A stretch of 64,000 nt of DNA from NCBI RefSeq assembly GCF_024169245.1, contig NZ_JALJWP010000001.1, forward strand, positions 434,001 to 498,000, given 5' to 3'. Below the pieces are notes generated by a model, which searched no databases, was not told the origin of the DNA, and saw nothing but the letters and a program-made list of their open reading frames with translations. Positions within the stretch are counted from its first letter, which is position 1. Each line of letters begins with the position of its first letter. The position numbers and the translations under genes are program-made. The stretch comes from Pseudomonas koreensis (GTDB taxonomy: Bacteria > Pseudomonadota > Gammaproteobacteria > Pseudomonadales > Pseudomonadaceae). This document shows, one piece after another, positions 1-7,509 of this stretch.

Positions 1-2
1 AT

Positions 3-749
3 CTCTACCAACTTATCGACCTCGATCAATTGCGCCTCGACAGCACGGCGCTGCCCGATTTGCTGCAAGCGGCCGAGCGGATGCATTACACCGGGCTGAA
101 CATCACGTTTCCGTGCAAGCAGGCAATCATCCCGCTGCTCGATGAATTGTCGCCGGAAGCCCGAGGTATCGGCGCAGTGAACACGGTGGTGCTGAAAGAC
201 GGCAAGCGTGTCGGCCACAACACCGATTGCCTCGGTTTCGCCGAGGGTTTCCGCCGGGGTCTGACGGACGCTGCCCGCGAACGTGTCGTCCAGATGGGCG
301 CTGGCGGCGCTGGTGCGGCGGTGGCCCACGCACTGCTCAGCGAAGGCGTACGGCAACTGACGATTTTTGATGTCGATCACGAGCGCGCGGAAAATCTGGC
401 GAACAATCTGAATCAACATTTTGGTGCCGGCCGCGCGCAGGCCGGACGGGATTTGCCCTCGGCGCTGGCGCAGGCCGATGGGCTGGTCAACACCACGCCG
501 ATGGGCATGGCCAAGCTGCCGGGTACACCAGTGCCGGCCGGGTTGTTGCGCAAGGAAATGTGGGTGGCGGAGATCGTGTATTTCCCGCTGGAAACCGAAC
601 TGCTGCGCGACGCCCGTGCTTTGGGTTGCCGCACGCTGGATGGCGGCAACATGGCGGTGTTTCAGGCGGTGAAGGCGTTTGAACTGTTCAGCGGCGTGGC
701 GGCGGATGCGCAGCGCATGCTTGAGCATTTTCAGAACATGAATGGCTGA
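3..749 (+). CDS. Quinate/shikimate dehydrogenase (AroE family), 5' end outside window
   Basis: This is an AroE/QuiB-family dehydrogenase that should interconvert shikimate and 3-dehydroshikimate (or quinate and 3-dehydroquinate). The frame is open from base 3, so the N terminus lies upstream; 248 residues are visible. The substrate loop LNITFPCKQ with its Lys, the GAVNTVV strand, NTDCLGF with the catalytic-type Asp, the GAGGAGAA nucleotide-binding turn and NTTPMGM are all present. The second Rossmann strand ends FDVD; an Asp there favours NAD over NADP, which suits a catabolic enzyme rather than biosynthetic AroE. The gene neighbours quiC and a permease, so a role in quinate/shikimate degradation is inferred. 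It could still be a generic AroE paralogue. Confidence 0.88.
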   Translation, partial: LYQLIDLDQLRLDSTALPDLLQAAERMHYTGLNITFPCKQAIIPLLDELSPEARGIGAVNTVVLKDGKRVGHNTDCLGFAEGFRRGLTDAARERVVQMGAGGAGAAVAHALLSEGVRQLTIFDVDHERAENLANNLNQHFGAGRAQAGRDLPSALAQADGLVNTTPMGMAKLPGTPVPAGLLRKEMWVAEIVYFPLETELLRDARALGCRTLDGGNMAVFQAVKAFELFSGVAADAQRMLEHFQNMNG

Positions 750-761
750 GCCTTGCCGCTG

Positions 762-859
762 CCCCTGTAGGAGTGAGCCTGCTCGCGATAGCATTCCGTC
801 AGCCAATACATCTGTGGTCTGACACACCGCTATCGCGAGCAGGCTCACTCCTACAGGGG
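762..859. repeat. REPIN, family A (TAGGAGTGAGCCTGCTCGCGAT arms)
   Basis: Two inverted arms, each containing GTGAGCCTGCTCGCGA, flank a spacer of about 40 nt between convergent genes. Each arm can fold on its own. Extragenic palindromes of this kind are abundant in P. fluorescens-group genomes. Confidence 0.9.
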
Positions 860-865
860 AACGTG

Positions 866-1543
866 TCAGGCCTGCAGGTAGCGCAACACCGATTCGCAGA
901 TCATCTCGCGGTGACGCTGCTTGATGGTTTCGTCCGGCAGGTCGATCTGGAAGATTTCCCCCAGCGTGTGGCGGTTCGACACGCGATAAAAGCAGAACGA
1001 ACTGATCAGCAGGTGCACGTCCAGCGCATCGATGCCACGCCGGAACAAACCTTCGTCCGCCCCCCGTTGCAGAATCCCGCCCAAGGTGTCGAGGATCGTG
1101 TTGTTCAGCGCTTTGATCGCATCGGAACGCTTTACGTACTCGGCGTTGTGGATGTTTTCGATGCTGACGATGCGCACGAAATCGACGTTGTGGTCATGGT
1201 GATCGAAAGTGAATTCCACCAACCGACGGATCGCCAGCTCGGGCGTCAGTTCGTCCAGGTGCAGGCGGTTTTCCGTGCTGCGGATATCGCCGTAAAGCTT
1301 CTCCAGCACCTCGACGTACAATTGCTCCTTGCTGCCGAAGTAGTAATAGATCATGCGCTTGGAGGTGTGGATGCGCTCGGCGATCGCGTCGACGCGGGCA
1401 CCGGACAGGCCCTGCTGGACGAACTCGACGATCGCCTCCTGCAGGATGTTTTCGCGGGTCTTTTCCGGGTTGTTCTTGCGACTCTTGCGCGGCACTGCGT
1501 CGGACTCGACAGCCGCGGCGGAAAGTTCTGAATTCATGGTCAT
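866..1543 (-). CDS. TetR/AcrR family transcriptional regulator
   Basis: The protein has about 225 residues. Its N-terminal helix-turn-helix (GARVDAIAERIHTSKRMIYYYFGSKEQLY) has the YYYFGSKE recognition-helix end typical of TetR proteins. The C-terminal ligand domain is of the common TetR_C type (FDHHDHNVDFVRIV). I chose the start MTMNSEL; a shorter start lies at 1537, and a longer reading to 1570 lacks a better ribosome site. It sits between the dehydrogenase and quiC, so it is a candidate regulator of quinate/shikimate use. The ligand is unknown. Confidence 0.88.
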   Translation of the reverse strand: MTMNSELSAAAVESDAVPRKSRKNNPEKTRENILQEAIVEFVQQGLSGARVDAIAERIHTSKRMIYYYFGSKEQLYVEVLEKLYGDIRSTENRLHLDELTPELAIRRLVEFTFDHHDHNVDFVRIVSIENIHNAEYVKRSDAIKALNNTILDTLGGILQRGADEGLFRRGIDALDVHLLISSFCFYRVSNRHTLGEIFQIDLPDETIKQRHREMICESVLRYLQA

Positions 1544-1645
1544 CGCGGGCTCACGGCCATCACTGCACAAGCTGGCGATTATGGGCCGCGCGGGACAGTG
1601 AAGGAAGCCGCGCAGCCGGTGTTTAATCCCGCGTTTACGAATTCC

Positions 1646-3547
1646 CTACAACTTCGCCTGACGCACCGCGCCGCTGCGGGATTTAGCCATCGCCGCCAGC
1701 CGCACCGCAACGTTGGCCGCGCCGTAGCCGGCATAGCCATTCTTGCGCTGGATGATCTCGAAGAAGAAACGCCCCTCGAACGGCTCGGTGTAGACGTGAA
1801 ACAACTCGCCGCCCTGGGCGTCACGGTCGTAGAGCACGTTGTAATAGGCCAGTTCGCTGAGGAATTCATCGTCGAAATCGAAGCGCGCCGCGAGGTCGTC
1901 GTAGTAATTCAGCGGTATGTCCAGCAATGGCACGCCGGCCTCTTTGGCGCGACTGACCTGGGCGAAGATGTCGTCACAATCGAAGGCGATGTGGTGCACA
2001 CCGGAGCCGCGATAACTCGACAGCGCATGCGAAATGGCAGTGTTGCGGTTCTCGGAGATGTTCAGCGGCAGCCGGATCGAACTGTCGCGGCTACGCAGTG
2101 CGCGGCTCTTCACCAGGCCGTACGGATCGGGCAGCACCACTTCATCGTCGGCTTCGAAATCCAGCAGGCTTTTGTAGAACAGCACCCAACTGTCGAGGCT
2201 GTCGGCAGGCAGCGCCATGGCCATGTGATCGATACGCTTGAGGCCGCCGCCGGTCTGCGCGTCCGGCAACAGATTGAAATCGGTGCCGTACACGTCGGCG
2301 TCCTCATCGACCAGATAAATCAGGCTGCCGTCCGGTGCGCGCACCGCCGCCAGCTCCAGTTCATTCGGCCCGACCAGCCCGCGATAGGGCTGCCCCTTGT
2401 AAGCGACCGCGCGGGCCAGCGCACTGGCGCTGTCCTTGACCCGCACCGCCGTAGCGCACAGCGACGGGCCGTGGGCTTCGAAAAAGCTGTGGGCGAACGA
2501 ATAAGGCTCGGAGTTGAGGATCAGGTTGATATCGCCCTGACGCAGCAGGCTGACACTCTTGGAGCGGTGCTGGCCGGCCTTGGCGAAACCGAGGCGTTGC
2601 AGCCAGTGACCGAGCTTCGCGCCCAGCGCTTCGTCGACGGCAAACTCGAGAAATTCAACGCCGTTGTATTCGCTGGCCTGCGGCGTTTTGAAAAGAATGT
2701 CACGGTTGGCCACCGGCGGCGCTTCCTGCTCGAGACGCTGGCGGGTCTTCTCCTCCAGATACAGCAGCGAGCGCAAACCGTCGGCGGCGTTGGCCCGTGG
2801 CGGCGCGGCGCGAAAGCCGTCGTTGAAGATTTCCAGCGACAACGGCCCGGTATAGCCACTCTTGATGATCGGTGCGAGGAAACCCGGCAGATCGAATTCG
2901 CCCTGCCCCGGGAAGCAGCGGAAATGCCTGCTCCACTCCAGCACATCCATGGCCAGGACTGGCGCGTCGGCCATTTGCACGAAGAAAATCTTGTCGCCGG
3001 GAATATCGGCGATCGCACTCGGATCGCCCTTCAGCGACAAAGTGTGGAAGCTGTCGAGCAGCACGCCGAGGTTCGGGTGATCGGCCTGACGGACGATGTC
3101 CCAGACCTGTTGATAAGTATTGACGTGACGGCCCCAGGCCAGCGCTTCGTAACCGATACGCAAGCCGCGGGCGCTGGCGCGTTCGGCCAGCAGGCGCAAG
3201 TCATCGACGAGAATCTGTTGATCGCCGAGGCTGTCGGCGGAAGCATTGCTGCACACCAGCACCAGGTCGGTGCCCAGTTCCTGCATCAGGTCGAACTTGC
3301 GCTCGGCGCGCTCGAGGTTGCGGGCCAGGCGATCACGGCGGCAGCCTTCGAAATCACGGAACGGTTGAAACAAGGTGATAGCGACGCCGAGATCGGCGCA
3401 CATCTGTTTAACTTCGCGGGGACTGCCGTCGTAGTACAGGAGGTCGTTCTCGAAAATCTCCACCCCGTCGAACCCGGCGGCGGCAATGGCTTCGAGTTTT
3501 TCCGGCAGGGTGCCGCTCAAGGAAACGGTGGCAATGGAACGCTGCAT
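1646..3547 (-). CDS. quiC: 3-dehydroshikimate dehydratase with C-terminal HPPD-like domain
   Basis: It converts 3-dehydroshikimate to protocatechuate, linking quinate/shikimate to the beta-ketoadipate pathway. Residues 1 to about 265 form a xylose-isomerase-like TIM barrel. E134, D165, Q191 and E239 fit the metal ligands expected in this family. Residues from about 290 to 633 form a tandem vicinal-oxygen-chelate fold like 4-hydroxyphenylpyruvate dioxygenase, with IDHMAMA, HHIAFDCDD and FFEIIQR supplying a His-His-Glu triad. The 633-residue length matches the fused QuiC1 type of P. putida. A GGGAG ribosome site precedes the ATG. It is divergent from the MFS permease at 3903. The function of the C-terminal half is unsettled; many annotations wrongly call this protein an HPPD. 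Confidence 0.92.
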   Translation of the reverse strand: MQRSIATVSLSGTLPEKLEAIAAAGFDGVEIFENDLLYYDGSPREVKQMCADLGVAITLFQPFRDFEGCRRDRLARNLERAERKFDLMQELGTDLVLVCSNASADSLGDQQILVDDLRLLAERASARGLRIGYEALAWGRHVNTYQQVWDIVRQADHPNLGVLLDSFHTLSLKGDPSAIADIPGDKIFFVQMADAPVLAMDVLEWSRHFRCFPGQGEFDLPGFLAPIIKSGYTGPLSLEIFNDGFRAAPPRANAADGLRSLLYLEEKTRQRLEQEAPPVANRDILFKTPQASEYNGVEFLEFAVDEALGAKLGHWLQRLGFAKAGQHRSKSVSLLRQGDINLILNSEPYSFAHSFFEAHGPSLCATAVRVKDSASALARAVAYKGQPYRGLVGPNELELAAVRAPDGSLIYLVDEDADVYGTDFNLLPDAQTGGGLKRIDHMAMALPADSLDSWVLFYKSLLDFEADDEVVLPDPYGLVKSRALRSRDSSIRLPLNISENRNTAISHALSSYRGSGVHHIAFDCDDIFAQVSRAKEAGVPLLDIPLNYYDDLAARFDFDDEFLSELAYYNVLYDRDAQGGELFHVYTEPFEGRFFFEIIQRKNGYAGYGAANVAVRLAAMAKSRSGAVRQAKL

Positions 3548-3580
3548 GTTTCAACTCCCGGACTGCGCCGCTTTTGGGTA

Positions 3581-3659
3581 GGAGCTGCCGAAGGCTGCGA
3601 TCGTTTGATCTTGATTACCTAAACAGCAAAATCAAAAGATCGCAGCCTTCGGCAGCTCC
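3581..3659. repeat. REPIN, family B (GGAGCTGCCGAAGGCTGCGATC arms)
   Basis: Inverted arms GGAGCTGCCGAAGGCTGCGATC and its complement, each followed by a TTTGATCTT-type inner segment, flank a short spacer. It lies just upstream of quiC in the divergent promoter region. Confidence 0.9.
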
Positions 3660-3748
3660 AACGAGGGAATGGGGTTTTATAGTGAGGGAAATTATTGGCT
3701 GCATCCCTGCGCGCAGCAATTTAAAGTGTACTACCCGGTTAGTTTTGC

Positions 3749-3763
3749 GTGCGATTATCGAAC
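3749..3763 (-). promoter_or_regulatory. Candidate PcaR (IclR-family) operator
   Basis: The plus strand reads GTGCGATTATCGAAC, the exact complement of the 15-mer GTTCGATAATCGCAC that I recall as the P. putida PcaR binding sequence. It is a near-palindrome (GTTCGAT/GTGCGAT arms around one base). It lies about 140 bp upstream of the permease start and about 200 bp upstream of quiC. Control by PcaR is inference. Confidence 0.65.
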
Positions 3764-3825
3764 ACTATGGCGATTTGGCGAATTGACGATTTTTTGTTCA
3801 CTGCCCAACATCGGTTGCACATCGA

Positions 3826-3847
3826 GTCCGGCCACTAACCACCGGAC
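3826..3847. promoter_or_regulatory. Dyad GTCCGG-N10-CCGGAC
   Basis: Perfect 6-bp inverted arms lie 55 bp upstream of the permease start. This is a possible operator half of the TetR/permease circuit. It is short enough to occur by chance. Confidence 0.3.
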
Positions 3848-3849
3848 AA

Positions 3850-3872
3850 GGTGTTCGACCGTAAAGAACACC
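3850..3872. promoter_or_regulatory. Dyad GGTGTTC-N9-GAACACC in the permease leader
   Basis: Perfect 7-bp inverted arms with a 9-nt spacer end 30 bp before the permease ATG. The size and symmetry fit a TetR-type operator; the TetR protein encoded at 866-1543 is the obvious candidate. It could also fold as an RNA hairpin. Confidence 0.4.
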
Positions 3873-3902
3873 AAATAACAAATCCAAAAACGGGTGGAAC
3901 AC

Positions 3903-5240
3903 ATGATTCCTTCACAGACTTCCCGCATGGCTCCGGCCATGAGCACTGCCACGGGTGGCATTGGCGACAAGATCCGCGGCGCCATGGCCGTCGGCAAGAC
4001 CCGCTGGGGCATGCTGGCGCTGGTGTTTTTTGCCACCACCCTCAACTACATCGACCGCGCCGCCCTCGGCGTCATGCAGCCGATCCTCGCCAAGGAAATG
4101 AGCTGGACGGCGATGGACTACGCCAACATCAACTTCTGGTTTCAGGTCGGCTACGCCATCGGCTTTGTTCTGCAAGGACGGCTGATCGACCGGGTCGGCG
4201 TCAAGCGCGTGTTCTTCTGCGCCGTGCTGCTCTGGAGCCTGGCGACCGGCGCCCATGGCCTGGCGACTTCGGCGGTCGGCTTCATGGTCTGCCGCTTTAT
4301 CCTCGGCCTGACCGAAGCGGCCAACTACCCGGCCTGTGTGAAAACCACGCGCCTGTGGTTCCCGGCCGGTGAACGTGCAGTCGCTACCGGCATTTTCAAC
4401 GCCGGCACCAACGTCGGGGCGATGTTCACGCCGATGCTGCTGCCACTGGTCCTGCATGTCTGGGGCTGGCAAGCGGCGTTCCTGTGCATGGCCGCACTCG
4501 GCGGGATCTGGCTGCTGTTCTGGGGCTTGAAATACTTCAATCCGGAAGATCACCCGACGGTGAAACAGTCGGAACTCGATTACATCCAGCAGCAAGTCGA
4601 ACCGGAACAGGCCCGCGTACCGTTCAGCAAGATCCTGCGCATGCGCGGCACCTGGGCCTTCGCCCTCGCCTACTCGCTGACCGCGCCGGTGTTCTGGTTC
4701 TATCTGTACTGGCTGCCGCCGTTTCTCAATCAGCAATACAACCTCGGCATCAACGTGACGCAGATGGGTATTCCGCTGATCATCATCTACGTCACGGCTG
4801 ACTTCGGCAGTGTCGGCGGCGGGATTCTGTCCTCGTTCCTGATCGGTCGCGGCATGAACTCGATCAAGGCGCGGCTGCTGTCGATGTTGCTGTTTGCCTG
4901 CTGCATCATCGGCGTGGTCATGGCCGCCGGCTCGGCCAATCTGTGGGTGGCGGTGGCGGCGATCTCGCTGGCGATCGGCGCGCATCAGGCCTGGACTGCG
5001 AACATCTGGAGCCTGGTGATGGACTACACGCCCAAGCACATGATGAGCACGGTGTTCGGCTTCGGCGGCATGTGCGCGGCGATCGGCGGGATGTTCATGA
5101 CCCAGATCGTCGGCCACATCCTCACCGTCACCAACAACAACTACACGGTGCTGTTCACGCTGATTCCGGCGATGTACTTCCTCGCACTGACGTGGATGTA
5201 CTTCATGGCACCACGCAAGATTCCGACCGTTACCGAATAA
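3903..5240 (+). CDS. MFS transporter, anion:cation symporter family (probable aromatic or alicyclic acid permease)
   Basis: This 445-residue permease has about 12 membrane segments. Motif A of the family appears as GRLIDRVGVKRVFF, and the first helix has the FFATTLNYIDRAALGVMQP signature of the ACS (D-galactonate/phthalate/quinate-type) branch of MFS. I prefer the ATG at 3903, which follows GGTGGA, over a GTG at 3894. It is divergent from quiC, with a PcaR-type site and two dyads in between, so uptake of quinate, shikimate, dehydroshikimate or a related acid is inferred. Substrate identity cannot be read from the sequence. Confidence 0.87.
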   Translation: MIPSQTSRMAPAMSTATGGIGDKIRGAMAVGKTRWGMLALVFFATTLNYIDRAALGVMQPILAKEMSWTAMDYANINFWFQVGYAIGFVLQGRLIDRVGVKRVFFCAVLLWSLATGAHGLATSAVGFMVCRFILGLTEAANYPACVKTTRLWFPAGERAVATGIFNAGTNVGAMFTPMLLPLVLHVWGWQAAFLCMAALGGIWLLFWGLKYFNPEDHPTVKQSELDYIQQQVEPEQARVPFSKILRMRGTWAFALAYSLTAPVFWFYLYWLPPFLNQQYNLGINVTQMGIPLIIIYVTADFGSVGGGILSSFLIGRGMNSIKARLLSMLLFACCIIGVVMAAGSANLWVAVAAISLAIGAHQAWTANIWSLVMDYTPKHMMSTVFGFGGMCAAIGGMFMTQIVGHILTVTNNNYTVLFTLIPAMYFLALTWMYFMAPRKIPTVTE

Positions 5241-5258
5241 CCTGCCTGCATCGCTCCC

Positions 5259-5343
5259 GTAGGAGCTGCGGAACGCTGCGATCTTTTGATCTTGAGGTTG
5301 AAGATCAAAAGATCGCAGCCTCGTTTCACTCGTCAGCTCCTAC
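5259..5343. repeat. REPIN, family B, with a variant right arm
   Basis: The left arm is GTAGGAGCTGCGGAACGCTGCGATC. The right arm carries the longer CCTCGTTTCACTCGTCAG tip, so the two halves come from different subtypes. The inner segments GATCTTTTGATCTT/AAGATCAAAAGATC pair. It lies between convergent genes. Confidence 0.9.
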
Positions 5344-5358
5344 CGGATTTGCGTTGCT

Positions 5359-6237
5359 TCAGCGCCGGCTCTGCTGCCACGCCGCCGCCAATCCGCTGCA
5401 GCAGATCACCGCAATACCAATCACCGTCAACCCGCTCGGCGTGTGATTGAACAGCAGCCAGCCCAACAACCCCGCGAAGACGATCTGGCAATAGCCGAAC
5501 GGCGCCAGCAGCGCCGGAGCTGCGTGACGGAAGGCCTGGGTCAGAAACAGGTGAGCAGTCATTCCGCAACTGCCCAGCGCCAGCATCAGCGCGGCGTGTG
5601 GCAGGCTCGGCACTTGCCAGAAGAACGGCACCAGCGCACTCATCACCAAGGTATTGCACAGGCCAGCGAAGAAGTTGCTGGTGGTCGGGCTGTCCACTTC
5701 GGCGAGCTTGCGCGTGAGCAGTTGGTAGAAGCAGAAAAACAGCGCCGAGCAGAACGGCAGCAGGATCGCCGGGGTGAACAGTTCGCCGCCGGGGTGGACG
5801 ATGATCAGCACGCCGATGAAGCCGCAGATCACCGCGATCCACTGCCCACGCGTCACGCGTTCCTTGAGCAACGGCACCGACAATGCGGTGACCAATACCG
5901 GTGCGAGAAAGTTGACCGCCGTGGCTTCCGCCAGCGGGATGTACAGCAGCGCCGTGGTGAAAAACAGGCTGGTGCCGAGCAGGCACAGGGCACGGGCGAG
6001 CTGCCATAACGGTTTTTTCGTGCGCAGCACACGCAAGCCGGACTGCGGCAGGAAAATCCCCGCCATCAACAAGGTGTGCACCACATAGCGCGCCCACACC
6101 ACCATCACGATCGGATAAAAACCGGAGAGGTATTTCGACAACGCGTCGTGGCTGGAAAACAGGAACGTCGCCACGACAATCAGCAGAATCCCCTTGAAGG
6201 GCTGGTTGACACCGGAGAGCGGGGTGCTGACGGTCAT
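5359..6237 (-). CDS. EamA/DMT-superfamily transporter
   Basis: This 292-residue inner-membrane protein has ten predicted membrane segments in two EamA repeats; SSHDALSKYLSGFYPIVMVVWARYVVH is typical of repeat 1 and YIPLAEATAVNFLAPVLVTALSV closes it. I chose the start MTVSTPL, preceded by CAGAGAT; an upstream extension to 6297 has no ribosome site. Such proteins export metabolites or act as permeases of unknown substrate. It is transcribed alone, convergent with the MFS gene across a REPIN. Confidence 0.85.
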   Translation of the reverse strand: MTVSTPLSGVNQPFKGILLIVVATFLFSSHDALSKYLSGFYPIVMVVWARYVVHTLLMAGIFLPQSGLRVLRTKKPLWQLARALCLLGTSLFFTTALLYIPLAEATAVNFLAPVLVTALSVPLLKERVTRGQWIAVICGFIGVLIIVHPGGELFTPAILLPFCSALFFCFYQLLTRKLAEVDSPTTSNFFAGLCNTLVMSALVPFFWQVPSLPHAALMLALGSCGMTAHLFLTQAFRHAAPALLAPFGYCQIVFAGLLGWLLFNHTPSGLTVIGIAVICCSGLAAAWQQSRR

Positions 6238-6624
6238 TGGCAATCTCTGAAAAAAAATCCGGGCGAGCGTTCGCGCTGGCGGCAATCGTTGTGGCAATCA
6301 TAGTCGGCTGAGCTTTCAGCAACCGCACAGGTTGCACTCTTCTTCGCCGGGAAACCGCCGCCAGGCAAAACCTTGAGGCAAGATTCCCGCCACTTCGGCG
6401 CCCGGCCAGTGTGCAACATCACAGACTGCCGTCGAAACAGCGGGTTCATGAATTCGACGGAAGAAATTCCTCTCGGGATTGAATTCACGGCCCGGCCGAC
6501 CGTCAATAACAAGCCCGCACCACGTGGGCGCGTGTGAATGGACGGACGACCGGACTGGCGCCACACTCACACAGCGGCAACACTCATCACCTGACTCATC
6601 ACCCGCAATAAAGAGGATTCCCAC
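6238..6624. other. Intergenic region without a firmly supported gene
   Basis: It separates the divergent EamA gene and the ypfJ-like gene and should hold both promoters. On the minus strand a frame ending at 6316 encodes a Trp/Cys-rich tail (VAHWPGAEVAGILPQGFAW, ending EEECNLCGC) that looks protein-like. No start codon with a ribosome site serves it, so I do not call it a gene. Confidence 0.4.
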
Positions 6625-7509
6625 ATGCTATGGAAAAAAGGCCGACGCAGTGACAACGTCGTCGACGCCCGGGGTGATGATGCCGGCGGTGGCGGCGGCA
6701 TGCGCTTCGGTGGCGGCAAGGGCCTGAGCCTGACCGCCATCGTGCTGATCGTCGGCATCGGCTGGCTCACCGGCCAGGACCCGCTGCAGATCCTCGGCCA
6801 GTTGACCGGCCAGATGGACCAAGCGGCGCCCACCTCGCAAACCCGTCAGGCACCGCCGGCCAACGATGAACAGGCTGAATTCGTCCGCTCGATCCTTGGC
6901 GACACCGAAGACACTTGGGGTCCGATCTTCCAGCAGGCCGGGCGCCAATACAAAGACCCGACGCTGGTGCTGTTCAGCAACCGGGTTAACTCGGCGTGCG
7001 GCATGGCCACTTCGGCCACCGGCCCGTTCTATTGCCCGGCCGACCAGAAGGTTTATCTGGACATGGCCTTCTTCCAGGAAATGTCGCAGCGCTTCAAAGC
7101 CGCCGGGGATTTCGCTCAGGCCTACGTGATCGCGCACGAGGTCGGCCACCATGTGCAGACGCTGCTCGGCGTCTCGGCGAAGATGCAGACAGCGCGCCAG
7201 CAAGGTCGGCAAATGGAAGGCGACGGCGGCCTGCTGGTCCGTCAGGAATTGCAAGCCGACTGCCTCGCGGGCGTCTGGGCGTACAACGCGCAGAAGCGCC
7301 TGAACTGGCTGGAGCCCGGCGACATCGAAGAAGCCTTGAACGCTGCCAATGCCATCGGCGATGATCGCCTGCAACAACAGGGTCAGGGCCGCGTGGTGCC
7401 GGACTCGTTTACCCACGGTACGTCGGCGCAAAGGGTGCGCTGGTTCAAAACCGGATTCGCGCAAGGCCAGGTAAGCCAGTGCGACACCTTCGCGGCGAAA
7501 ACCCTGTAA
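6625..7509 (+). CDS. Neutral zinc metallopeptidase, YpfJ family
   Basis: This is a 294-residue membrane-anchored putative zinc protease. A Gly-rich cytoplasmic head (GGGGGMRFGGGKG) is followed by one membrane segment near residues 34-50. HEVGHH at 171-176 is the zinc-binding HExxH, and the downstream ELQADCLAGVW supplies the third-ligand region. Two Cys (CGMATSATGPFYC) are conserved in the family. AAGAGGA precedes the ATG. The substrate is unknown. The hydrolase gene at 7510 follows with no gap, so the two are probably co-translated. Confidence 0.9.
   Translation: MLWKKGRRSDNVVDARGDDAGGGGGMRFGGGKGLSLTAIVLIVGIGWLTGQDPLQILGQLTGQMDQAAPTSQTRQAPPANDEQAEFVRSILGDTEDTWGPIFQQAGRQYKDPTLVLFSNRVNSACGMATSATGPFYCPADQKVYLDMAFFQEMSQRFKAAGDFAQAYVIAHEVGHHVQTLLGVSAKMQTARQQGRQMEGDGGLLVRQELQADCLAGVWAYNAQKRLNWLEPGDIEEALNAANAIGDDRLQQQGQGRVVPDSFTHGTSAQRVRWFKTGFAQGQVSQCDTFAAKTL

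Noticed and set aside
1646..3547. Annotation of this gene as 4-hydroxyphenylpyruvate dioxygenase
   Set aside because: Only the C-terminal half resembles HPPD; the N-terminal barrel and the gene context indicate a 3-dehydroshikimate dehydratase.
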